From: Tsukamurella sputi
GTDB taxonomy: Bacteria > Actinomycetota > Actinomycetes > Mycobacteriales > Mycobacteriaceae
Direction of reading: 5' to 3'
Assembly (NCBI RefSeq): GCF_007858445.1
Contig: NZ_VIGV01000003.1
Span: 1-64,000 of the forward strand
DNA: 64,000 bases
Positions 16,164-23,224 of this stretch are shown here, piece after piece. Each line of letters opens with the position of its first letter. Position 1 is the first letter of the stretch. The notes beneath the pieces are model-generated. The model searched no databases, was not told the DNA's origin, and saw only the letters and a list, made by a program, of their open reading frames with translations. Position numbers and translations under genes: made by a program.

Positions 16164-16942
16164 CCACGCCAGGGCCCGAACACCGGCTCGGCCGCGGCCA
16201 TCACCACGGTGCGCGGCCCGAGCTGGACGGCCTCGAACAGGTGGAGGTCGCCGTGGCATTCGTCGACCTCGCCGGCTACAGCGTGCTCACCGAGATGTGC
16301 GGCGACCACGAAGCCGCCGAGCTTGCGCTCCGGTTGGCTGAGCACGCCCGTCGAGCCCTGCACCCGCAGGCCCGGCTGGTCAAGACCATCGGCGATGCGG
16401 TGATGCTCACCGCCGACACCACCGATGCGATGCTGGCCACGATCACCGCGCTCGCCGGGCACGCCGCCGACGAGGACGGATTCCTCGCCCTCCGCGCCGG
16501 AATCCACCACGGCACCGCCCTCCGACGCGACGGCGACCTGTACGGGCACGCGGTCAACATCGCCGCCCGCATCACCGCCCTCGCCGGCGCCGGCCACGCC
16601 GTCCTCACCGACCCGCTCCTGCCCGCCGCCACCCGCGCCGGTGTGCCCACCACCGCCCTCGGCCCGCGAAACCTGCGCAACATCAGCACCCCAATCGAAC
16701 TGCACAGCATCACCTTCACCGACACCCGGCACCCGCACGACCCGATCTGCGGCGCCCGCATCGACCCGGCGACCGCCCCCGCACACCGGCACACCGACAC
16801 CGGCCGATGGTGGTTCTGCTCAGCCGACTGCGCCCGCCGATTCGACCGCGCGACCGCCCCGGCCACCACCACTGCCGCTGCGACGACCTCCGTCACGTCA
16901 CCCGCCGGGTCAGCGCTCACATCACGGGCAGGTGGCCGGTGA
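16160..16942 (+). CDS. Class III nucleotide cyclase fused to YHS metal domain
   Basis: 260 aa. Residues 28-190: class III adenylate/guanylate cyclase homology domain. Seen: a metal-type Asp in AFVDLAGYS, a second in TIGDAVM, GIHHGTALRRDGDLYGHAVNIAARI with the transition-state Asn and Arg, so catalysis looks possible. Residues about 200-235: DPICGARIDP ... WWFCSADCARRF, a YHS/TRASH-type treble-clef metal site with CxxxC and an upstream Cys. The tail is Thr/Ala-rich. Encoded between a methyltransferase and CadD with 4-base overlaps or less. A metal-gated cyclase is inferred. Confidence 0.8.
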   Translation: MTTPGPEHRLGRGHHHGARPELDGLEQVEVAVAFVDLAGYSVLTEMCGDHEAAELALRLAEHARRALHPQARLVKTIGDAVMLTADTTDAMLATITALAGHAADEDGFLALRAGIHHGTALRRDGDLYGHAVNIAARITALAGAGHAVLTDPLLPAATRAGVPTTALGPRNLRNISTPIELHSITFTDTRHPHDPICGARIDPATAPAHRHTDTGRWWFCSADCARRFDRATAPATTTAAATTSVTSPAGSALTSRAGGR

Positions 16943-17556
16943 TGATCTCGACCGTGCTGCAAGCCGTGGGCCTGTTCGTGGCCACCAACATCGACGACAT
17001 CATCGTGATCTCCCTGTTCTTCGCCCGCGGCGCGGGCCAGCGGCACCTGACGGCCAAGATCACCGCCGGGCAGTACCTCGGATTCGCCGGCATCCTCGCT
17101 GCCGCAGTGCTGATCGCCCTCGGCGCCGGCGCCTTCCTCCCCGTCGCGGCGATCCCGTACTTCGGGCTCGTCCCCCTGATCCTGGGGCTGCGGGCAGCGT
17201 GGTCGAGCTGGCGCGAATACCGCGGCAGCGGCAGCGGCGATGGTGACTGCGCGACGGGGAAGGGGGCGGGCAACGCGGTCGGCGTCCTGGGCGTGGCGGG
17301 CGTGACCTTCGCCAACGGCGGCGACAACATCGGCGTGTACGTGCCCGTCTTCGCCAGCATCAACCACACCGCGATCGCCGCCTACTGCGTGGTCTTCGTG
17401 ATCTTGGTGGGGGCACTGGTGTCCATTGCCCGGTACGTCGCCACCCGCCGCCGCATCGCCGAGATCCTCGAACGAGGGGAAAGCGTGCTGTTTCCCCTGG
17501 TGCTGATCACCCTCGGGGTCATCATCCTCGTCTCGGGCGGCGCATTCGGCCTGTAG
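16942..17556 (+). CDS. cadD: CadD-family cadmium resistance transporter
   Basis: 204 aa from ATG 16942 (a GTG three bases earlier is equally possible). Five to six transmembrane helices. Seen: the CadD signature start LFVATNIDDIIVISLFF, a charged cytosolic loop near 90-115, FANGGDNIGVYVPVF, and a hydrophobic C-terminus. CadD proteins (LysE superfamily-like) confer Cd resistance. It directly follows the cyclase-YHS gene and lies divergent from the CmtR-CtpG pair, so the region encodes two Cd exit routes. Confidence 0.88.
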   Translation: MISTVLQAVGLFVATNIDDIIVISLFFARGAGQRHLTAKITAGQYLGFAGILAAAVLIALGAGAFLPVAAIPYFGLVPLILGLRAAWSSWREYRGSGSGDGDCATGKGAGNAVGVLGVAGVTFANGGDNIGVYVPVFASINHTAIAAYCVVFVILVGALVSIARYVATRRRIAEILERGESVLFPLVLITLGVIILVSGGAFGL

Positions 17557-17713
17557 GCAGGGTGGTCGGGGTCGCAGTGCGTCGGCACGGATCCATCGCT
17601 TCCCCGGGGTTGTGGGTAGTTCCCCGGCGGTGATTGCGCACCGAACCGGTGGAGTCGGGGGTGGTGCCGGGCCTGTCACTCCGCGGTGCAGGCGTCCTGG
17701 CAGGCTGGCCTGC

Positions 17714-18100
17714 ATGGCCGACGAAGTGAGTGAGGATGATCTGGCGGGGATCCGTGCCCGGTTCCTTCCGGGGTGGTACGGGTCCCTGGATGTGGGGCCT
17801 GGCTGGTACCGGTTGATCGTCGATCTCGACCGGGAGCTGGCGGCGATCGACCCCGGCTACCAGCTGATTCAGATCAAGGAGAAGTTCGGCGGCCTGCGGT
17901 ACTACGTCGAGTTCGAACCGGACCGGCCCCGGCCGGGTTTCGACGAGTTGATCCGGGCGGCGGAACGGCGGTCCGAGCGTATGTGCGAGCAGTGCGGCGG
18001 TGACGGTGGCCTCACGCGCCGCGGGAGCTGGGTCCGGACCCTGTGCGCCGCGGACGCCGAGGCGAGCGGATTCACCCTCGACGAGTCCGCACCGGACTAG
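17714..18100 (+). CDS. Hypothetical protein with C-terminal Cys pair
   Basis: 128 aa, ATG 17714. Seen: a soluble alpha/beta N-terminal region (GWYGSLDVGPGWYRLIVDLDRELAAIDPGYQLIQIKEKFGGLRYYVEF) and a C-terminal zinc-ribbon-like part with CEQCGGDG and a later Cys (LCAAD). This arrangement recurs in small actinobacterial proteins of unknown function. There is no signal peptide. It is the first of a group of orphan small genes between the cadmium and copper modules. Confidence 0.65.
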   Translation: MADEVSEDDLAGIRARFLPGWYGSLDVGPGWYRLIVDLDRELAAIDPGYQLIQIKEKFGGLRYYVEFEPDRPRPGFDELIRAAERRSERMCEQCGGDGGLTRRGSWVRTLCAADAEASGFTLDESAPD

Positions 18101-18131
18101 AAGGGTCGGTGTGGGTCCGGGTGCACGGTGA

Positions 18132-18475
18132 TCAGTCGTCGGTGTCTGGCAGGCGATGTCCGGCGAACCGGATCCACGGCACCGTCACGTCGTGATCGCC
18201 GAATGTGAGCGTGATGCTGACCTCGCGGACGCCCGCGGCGGTGAGGTGACGCTGGAGTGCGGTGAGGACCGCGGCGGTCGCGCGGGCGCCGACCTCTGCG
18301 GCTGTCGTGGCACCGCGTCGTCGAGCAGCTGGGCGGCCGTGCGGTACCGCTGATCGATCAGGTCCATCTCGGCGGTGATGGCGTCCACCCGGGCCCGCCG
18401 CTGCGGGTCGGCGAGAATCCGCGCCAGTCGCTCATCGCCGGAGATGAACCGCACTTCGTCGCCGCTTTCCGTCAT
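18132..18475 (-). pseudogene. Frameshifted small hypothetical gene (copy 1)
   Basis: Starts at ATG 18475 with MTESGDEVRFISGDERLARI and runs through AAQLLDDAV. The original frame then becomes Pro/Ser/Arg-rich, while the -1 frame continues in protein-like sequence (EVGARATAAVLTALQRHL ... VPWIRFAGHRLPDTDD) to a TGA at 18132. One inserted or deleted base near 18325 would join the two. It shares its N-terminus with the locus at 18993-19485. It could be a real mutation, programmed frameshifting or a base-call error. Confidence 0.55.
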
Positions 18476-18562
18476 GGTCGTCAGTATCCACTTCTGGGCC
18501 AGCTCTGGGTGCGGGTCATTTCGGGTGGACAAGTGCACCGGCCGCGCGGATCATCACCTTGC

Positions 18563-18973
18563 GTGGACGAGACGAGCGCCGGCGCCGCTGCGGCAGCGAT
18601 ACTCGACGAGCTCGTCGGTCCCTTCTACGACGCCGATGGTGTCACCGGGTACCTCGGTCTAGATGGCGATGACCTGGCGCGGATGGTCGCCGCGGAGCAG
18701 GTGATCTGGGTGCCGCTGGCCGGCGGCACACCGGTGTTCCCTGCGTGGCAGTTCCCCGACGGTCGCTGGGTGGATGAGCGGCTGCTGACCGTCTGGCAGG
18801 CCCTGCGGCGCGCCGCCGAGCCGTGGACGGCGGCGTGCTGGATGTGCGCGCCGTCGGCGGACCTCGATGACCAGACGGCGATCACCTACCTCACCCGCGG
18901 CCCGCGTGATCCCCGCCGCCTGGACACCGTCCTGGCACGTGCATCCGAGGACGGCGCCCGCTGGCTGCAGTAG
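18563..18973 (+). CDS. MbcA/ParS (DUF2384)-like protein
   Basis: 136 aa, GTG start at 18563. Seen: a helical start, then LARMVAAEQVIWVPLAGGTPVFPAWQF, a Trp-rich segment (LLTVWQALRRAAEPWTAACWM) and a leucine-rich end. The pattern of a variable helix followed by F-P-A-W-Q-F and a W-x(3)-W-hydrophobic run resembles the C-terminal toxin-binding domain of Xre/MbcA/ParS antitoxins. No RES-type toxin gene follows. It lies in opposite orientation between two related pseudogenes, which may be remnants of the same unit. Confidence 0.55.
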   Translation: MDETSAGAAAAAILDELVGPFYDADGVTGYLGLDGDDLARMVAAEQVIWVPLAGGTPVFPAWQFPDGRWVDERLLTVWQALRRAAEPWTAACWMCAPSADLDDQTAITYLTRGPRDPRRLDTVLARASEDGARWLQ

Positions 18974-18992
18974 GGGCGTGGCACCGGAGCGG

Positions 18993-19485
18993 TTACCTGG
19001 TACCGGTTTCGGCGGACCCTTCCTCGAGGACCTTCGCGGTGAGACCGCGGGCGTGTGCTGCGCTCCAGGCGGCGGCGAGGTTGTCGGCGCGGCTCTGCCA
19101 GGTCATCTCGCCGAGGTACTCGGCGTGCTGCTTCGTCGCATCGGTCCACCGCAGTTCCGCGTATAGGCGCCGGTATTGGCACCGGAGGACCACCCGCCCG
19201 AGAGCGTGGGGCGCGGTGCGGATGACGCGGTTGTGGCGGCCGCCTGCGGCGTCGTCCTGCTCTTTGGCCTGCACTGCCTTGTTCGAACCTTGGGGGACTC
19301 GCCAGTGGTGGTCTTCGCGGCTAGCGCGCCGTCGAGGAGCCGTACAGCCGCGCGGTATTGACGGTCGAGCAAGGCCATCTCTGTGGTGATGGCGTCTACG
19401 CGCGTCCGGCGCTCCGGATCGGACAGGATCTGGGCCAGCCGGCATTGCCTGAAACGAACTGCGCAGCCTCGTCGCTTGTCGCCAT
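18993..19485 (-). pseudogene. Decayed paralogue of copy 1 (copy 2)
   Basis: N-terminus MATSDEAAQFVSGN at 19485, then a frameshift; LAQILSDPERRTRVDAITTEMALLDRQYRAAVRLLDGAL continues in another frame, aligning closely with copy 1 (LARILADPQRRARVDAITAEM). A second shift leads to a long coherent C-terminal part (HALGRVVLRCQYRRLYAELRWTD ... EEGSAETGTR) ending at 18993. At least two shifts make this a pseudogene. Its C-terminal half is unlike that of copy 1, so the family has a shared head and variable tails. Confidence 0.6.
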
Positions 19486-19616
19486 AGCGTCAGTATCCAC
19501 CCACCGGACGGTGGTGAGCGGGGCGGCCAGCTTGTACGGATCAGGATTGGTTGCCTGCCATAGACGAGGCGGCCGCGATGGGACGGCGCAGGTGCTGGAA
19601 TTTCGTCGCCTGGGCG

Positions 19617-20954
19617 TTACGCGGCTTGTGTGCATGTACACTGGCACTCGGTCAGGGTCCCGTCGGCGGCCGCAGCGTGACGCCATGCCTGATCGGGTGG
19701 GACCGCGCCGCCTTCCTCCGCGGGGGCCGGTACCTGCGTGCCAGCGGGCAGGGCACCGCGCCGCCAGAGCAGCGGCGCGGCGATCGCACCGGCGGCGGCG
19801 ATCAGCGCGAGTACACCCCACGCGGGTACGAGACCGAATCGTGTGGCCCCCCAACCCGCGATCGGGTAGGCAATGAGCCAAGCGAGGTGCGAGAGCGAGA
19901 ACTGCGCCGCGAACACGGAAGCAACGTTTGCCGGCGCCACAGCAGACCGCAGCACCTTTCCGGTCGGGGTGATAGCCAGCGCTGAGCCGGCACCGCTCGC
20001 CAGCCAGATCGCCGCGGTCACCGCCCAGCTCGGCCGGTCCACCGCAGCCATGGCAACCGCCGCAGTAGCCGCGGCGGTGAGCAGGCCCGCTCCGGTGAGC
20101 ATCACGGCGCGGGCGGTCACCCGGTCGAGCAAGCGTGGTACCGCTAGTGCCACAGCTAGGGTCCCACCGCCGGACGCCGCCATCATCCACGCGACGTCGG
20201 ACTCGGACCCGCTCAGTCGGTCACGGACGTAGTTGACGGTGTTCACCACCACGATCGAACCGGCCGCGGCGACAGCGAAATTGACCGCGATGACTCCTCG
20301 CAGGCTGGCGGTACCTGTGAAAATCCGCAGACCGGCGAAGATCCGGTCCGTTGGCCGCGTGGCGCCCGACGGTTTCGCGTTGGGTACCTTGGCTTGCAGC
20401 ACCAGCACCGCGGACAGGACGAACCCGATCGCGGTACCGACGAAGAGCACATTGAACTCGATCACCAGCAACGCCAGCGCCGCCACGACCGGGCTGACCA
20501 GACTCTCCATCGTGTAGGCAACTTGCGAGGCCGACAACGCAGTGGTGTACTCGCGCTCATCGGTGATGATGTCGGGGATCACGGCTTGGAACGTAGGCGT
20601 GAACGCGGCCGACGCCGCCTGCAGTGATCCGATGAGCACGTAGATCTGCCAGACCTCAGTGACGAACGGCAACGCCAGCACGATCGCCGCACGGAACAGG
20701 TCCAGCGCAATCAGGAACGCGCGTCGCGGCAGCCGGTCGACGTACGCCGCCGCCACCGGTGCGATAACGACATAGAGAACCATCTTGATCGTCAGCGCCG
20801 TTCCCAGGACGACCGCTGCGGACGAGCCAGCGATGTCGTAGGCGAGCAGCCCGAGGGCGACCGTCGCTAGCCCGGTGCCGAGCAGCGCAACGATCTGCGC
20901 ACTGAACAACAGGCGGAAATCGCGATGAGAAAAAGGCCCCACGATGGCTCCCAA
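19617..20954 (-). CDS. MFS transporter of the CsoR operon
   Basis: 445 aa, twelve predicted transmembrane helices. Seen: an N-terminal GPFSHRDFRLLFSAQIVALLGTG typical of the MFS_3/enterobactin-exporter-like group, an A-loop AAYVDRLPRRAFLI, and a charged C-terminal tail ending in a Cys-rich ECQCTCTQAA. It is the last gene of the minus-strand run YHS protein-csoR-His-rich protein-MFS, with an 85-base gap to the previous gene. The Cys tail could bind Cu(I), but that is inference; the substrate is unknown. Confidence 0.8.
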   Translation of the reverse strand: MGAIVGPFSHRDFRLLFSAQIVALLGTGLATVALGLLAYDIAGSSAAVVLGTALTIKMVLYVVIAPVAAAYVDRLPRRAFLIALDLFRAAIVLALPFVTEVWQIYVLIGSLQAASAAFTPTFQAVIPDIITDEREYTTALSASQVAYTMESLVSPVVAALALLVIEFNVLFVGTAIGFVLSAVLVLQAKVPNAKPSGATRPTDRIFAGLRIFTGTASLRGVIAVNFAVAAAGSIVVVNTVNYVRDRLSGSESDVAWMMAASGGGTLAVALAVPRLLDRVTARAVMLTGAGLLTAAATAAVAMAAVDRPSWAVTAAIWLASGAGSALAITPTGKVLRSAVAPANVASVFAAQFSLSHLAWLIAYPIAGWGATRFGLVPAWGVLALIAAAGAIAAPLLWRRGALPAGTQVPAPAEEGGAVPPDQAWRHAAAADGTLTECQCTCTQAA

Positions 20955-21039
20955 CTAGTTGGCGACGACGTCGATCGAACAGGGCCCGCAGCGCACGCCA
21001 CCCCGGGCTCCGGAAAACCTAGTACTGCCTGAATCAGCG

Positions 21040-21858
21040 CTACTGATGGTGGTGCGCGCTCGCACCGCCAGTGACTGCACCGGTGGTGCCTCCGGTGGCA
21101 ACGAGGGTGAAGTCCGCGGTCCGGACGGTGTCCTGATGTCGGAAATCCAGGAACAGCCGGTAGGTTCCCACGGAGGGAGCGACCGCGTGGAACCGGATCC
21201 GGGGACCTGCAGGCGTCTGCGGGTCCGACGGGCTCCCCTCGGGATGGATATGCAGGTAAGCGAGGTCACCGGCCCGCAACGCCACCAGGTGGCCGTACGC
21301 AGCAAGATAGGGCTGCAGATCGGTCACCGGGACGCCATTCCAGGTGACGACGGCCTGCAGCTCCCCGGCTTGGGCGGCAACGAGATCGCCCTCGAGCGTG
21401 ACGGTGTAGTCGCCGCCGGTCCAGGCCCTTCTCAACTCAGGCAAGGGCCGAGGATGGAACCCGCCCGGCACGAACAGGTCGGCACCGAGCGTGAGCCCGT
21501 CCGGCGCGCCCTGCGGCACGAAATCGGCCAAGACCCGCCACACTCCCGGCGTGAGCGCCAGCTGCACAGTCCAGGACCCGGCACTGTCCATCGACGGATG
21601 GACGTGGTGAAAGACGCTGGTGTCGCGGCTCACAACGATCAAGTGCAACTGCTTGTCGTGACGTTCCTCGAAGGTGACTAGCGGCTCGCCGTCGGGCCCG
21701 AGGATCACAAAGCGAAGTTCCACGGTCCCGGCGTCGACGATCTGGATCGCCGGTTCGAAGCGATAGCCTCGAGCGGCGACCTGCAGCCCCTGTGGCACTT
21801 CGGGCCCAACGCCGTGACCGGCGTGTCCTGTGTGATCGGTATGCGAACCGTGCTCCAT
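21040..21858 (-). CDS. His-rich copper-associated protein
   Basis: 272 aa from ATG 21858. Seen: a His-rich N-terminus (MEHGSHTDHTGHAGHG), two beta-rich domains each with His-containing strands (HLIVVSRDTSVFHHVHP and LAYLHIHPEG), and a C-terminal HHHQ. The HVHP motifs recall YtkA/FixH-like Ig-fold metal-binding domains. There is no signal peptide or lipobox, so it appears cytoplasmic or leaderless-exported. Located between csoR and the MFS gene in a CsoR-controlled operon. Probable copper buffering; not characterised to my knowledge. Confidence 0.7.
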   Translation of the reverse strand: MEHGSHTDHTGHAGHGVGPEVPQGLQVAARGYRFEPAIQIVDAGTVELRFVILGPDGEPLVTFEERHDKQLHLIVVSRDTSVFHHVHPSMDSAGSWTVQLALTPGVWRVLADFVPQGAPDGLTLGADLFVPGGFHPRPLPELRRAWTGGDYTVTLEGDLVAAQAGELQAVVTWNGVPVTDLQPYLAAYGHLVALRAGDLAYLHIHPEGSPSDPQTPAGPRIRFHAVAPSVGTYRLFLDFRHQDTVRTADFTLVATGGTTGAVTGGASAHHHQ

Positions 21859-21910
21859 AACGTGCTCCTTCGCGGAAACGACAGCCACCGGGACGACACC
21901 CCGGGTGGAC

Positions 21911-22246
21911 TCATGATCGGACGAGACGGGTGATCGCGGCAGTCGCTTCGTTCAGCTTGGTGTCGAGTTCCTGCTGGTCTGAGCGGGCGGCCTGGACGAC
22001 GCAGTGCCGCATGTGGTCATCCAGCAACGCCAAGGCGAGCCCTTGCAGGGCGCTCGTCGCGGCACTGATCTGGGTCAGGATGTCGATGCAATACTGGTCC
22101 TCATCGATCATCCGCTCAATGCCACGCACCTGTCCCTCGATCCGCTTCGCCCGCATCAGATAGCGCGACTTATCGGTCAAATACCCGTGCTGCGCCGCAC
22201 AGCACTCGGCCCGCTCGACCGCAACCGCGGGGATATCGGTGCTCAC
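21911..22246 (-). CDS. csoR: Copper-sensing repressor CsoR
   Basis: 111 aa, GTG 22246 overlapping the stop of the YHS gene. All-helical DUF156 tetrameric repressor. Seen: Cys53, His78 and Cys82 (YCIDILTQ, DDHMRHC), with the exact 25 and 4 residue spacings of M. tuberculosis CsoR Cys36-His61-Cys65. Cu(I) binding relieves repression. An extra vicinal ECC lies in the N-terminal extension (residues 14-16). Several near-identical GC-rich palindromes lie in the divergent control region 22570-22742. Confidence 0.95.
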   Translation of the reverse strand: MSTDIPAVAVERAECCAAQHGYLTDKSRYLMRAKRIEGQVRGIERMIDEDQYCIDILTQISAATSALQGLALALLDDHMRHCVVQAARSDQQELDTKLNEATAAITRLVRS

Positions 22247-22518
22247 GCCGAGGCCGCCGTAACGTACTTGTGTGGGTCGGCGTCGAACCGAGGCCCGCAC
22301 CCGGCGCAGCACAGGTAGTACCGCGTGCCCTCGAAGTCGCGGTAGAGGCCCTTGCTGACAGCGGCAGACTTGTCCACCACCGTGCCGGTCATGACGGGGC
22401 ACTCCGCCGTGTCGGTACCGCCTGTGCCCGCCTGCCGGGCGCTGCGGGTCAGCTCGAGCGACTGCTCGCCGGGGCCGGTGTGCCCACAGCAAGACTGTCG
22501 GTGTGCATTGTCGGTCAT
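22243..22518 (-). CDS. Small YHS/TRASH-domain metal-binding protein
   Basis: 91 aa. Seen: CC at residues 10-11 (SCCGH), then CPVM about residue 40 and YYLCCAGCGPRFDADPHKY, the YHS/TRASH treble-clef pattern with CCxxC. Such domains occur alone or fused to CopA and mercury or copper proteins and bind soft metals. First gene of the minus-strand CsoR operon, overlapping csoR by 4 bases. Probably a cytoplasmic Cu(I) shuttle; it differs from the HMA-type CopZ encoded on the other strand. Confidence 0.82.
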   Translation of the reverse strand: MTDNAHRQSCCGHTGPGEQSLELTRSARQAGTGGTDTAECPVMTGTVVDKSAAVSKGLYRDFEGTRYYLCCAGCGPRFDADPHKYVTAASA

Positions 22519-22569
22519 CGTCGAACTCCTTCATCTCAGGCCCCCCGACCGTCTCACATTCACCTGAAC

Positions 22570-22614
22570 GGGTACCCCAGCCGGGTACCCCGAATATATA
22601 CCCCGGCGGGGTAT
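22570..22614. promoter_or_regulatory. CsoR-type boxes, YHS-csoR side
   Basis: ATACCCCGGCGGGGTAT at 22598-22614 is a palindrome of the C/G-rich TACCCC-GGGGTA type. Beside it GGGTACCC occurs twice (22570-22577 and 22583-22590). It lies 50-100 bases before the YHS-csoR operon. CsoR operators are known GC-rich palindromes; assignment to CsoR is by position. Confidence 0.75.
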
Positions 22615-22688
22615 TGACCGCAAGGGTTGCTCGGGATCGGCCGCGCGACCACCGCTCCGGCGCACTCGCCGCGACAGGAGGGCCTAGA

Positions 22689-22707
22689 CATACCCGCCTG
22701 GGGTATG
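22689..22707. promoter_or_regulatory. CsoR box, copZ side (distal)
   Basis: CATACCCGCCTGGGGTATG, a palindrome with 7-base outer arms CATACCC/GGGTATG, 57 bases before copZ. Same motif as the other boxes in this gap. Confidence 0.75.
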
Positions 22708-22723
22708 TTAAGCATGATTTGGA

Positions 22724-22742
22724 GATACCCACAGGGGGTATC
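22724..22742. promoter_or_regulatory. CsoR box, copZ side (proximal)
   Basis: GATACCCACAGGGGGTATC with 7-base arms GATACCC/GGGTATC, ending 21 bases before the copZ ATG. Centre-to-centre distance to the previous box is 35 bases, a little over three helical turns, which suggests cooperative occupation. Confidence 0.75.
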
Positions 22743-22763
22743 TGAACTGGGTAGGAGAAGGCG

Positions 22764-22976
22764 ATGACGACCAGCGAATACCAGGTGACAGGCATGACCT
22801 GCGGCCACTGCGAAATGTCCATCCGTGAGGAGGTCAGCCTTATCCCCGGTGTCGAGTCCATCGAGGTCAGCGCGCAGACGGGTCGGCTGCGTGTCACGGG
22901 AGCGCAGCAGGTGACCGACGAGCGGGTTCTCGCCGCGGTGGAAGAGGCTGGCTACTCGGCAGTGCGCAATCCATGA
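22764..22976 (+). CDS. copZ: CopZ-type copper chaperone
   Basis: 70 aa HMA-domain protein. Seen: GMTCGHCEMSI (Cys13, Cys16), the Cu(I)-binding MTCxxC loop, and the ferredoxin-like beta-alpha-beta pattern to the end. ATG is preceded by GGAGAAGG. First gene of the plus-strand copper operon; its stop overlaps the next ATG. It should hand Cu(I) to the CopA ATPase encoded 250 bases downstream. Confidence 0.93.
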   Translation: MTTSEYQVTGMTCGHCEMSIREEVSLIPGVESIEVSAQTGRLRVTGAQQVTDERVLAAVEEAGYSAVRNP

Positions 22977-23164
22977 GTGCCATGCGCAGGCTGATCGTCT
23001 ACGTGGTTGCGGTGACCGGTGTCTTCGCCAGCGCGTATGTGATCGGTGGGGTGGCAGTACCCGACTCGGCGGTCGCGCGGTGGGAGCACCGTGCCCCCGG
23101 TGGATCGCCCGCCGTGCCGGCGAGTGAACCGGGCGCCCCGCACGGTGGCGGCCACCAGCAGTGA
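22973..23164 (+). CDS. Small single-pass membrane protein
   Basis: 63 aa. ATG 22973 overlaps the copZ stop, giving translational coupling. Seen: one hydrophobic segment (residues 6-28), then an extracytoplasmic-type tail rich in Pro, Gly, Ala and His ending GAPHGGGHQQ. The His residues may bind copper. Small membrane partners between copZ and copA occur in actinobacteria, but this family is not recognised. It could be a regulator or accessory subunit of CopA. Confidence 0.65.
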   Translation: MSAMRRLIVYVVAVTGVFASAYVIGGVAVPDSAVARWEHRAPGGSPAVPASEPGAPHGGGHQQ

Positions 23165-23224
23165 CGCAATGAAGCAGCGCGGGCCACAGGCCTGGCGATA
23201 GACCGCAAGTACGGATCGAGGAAA

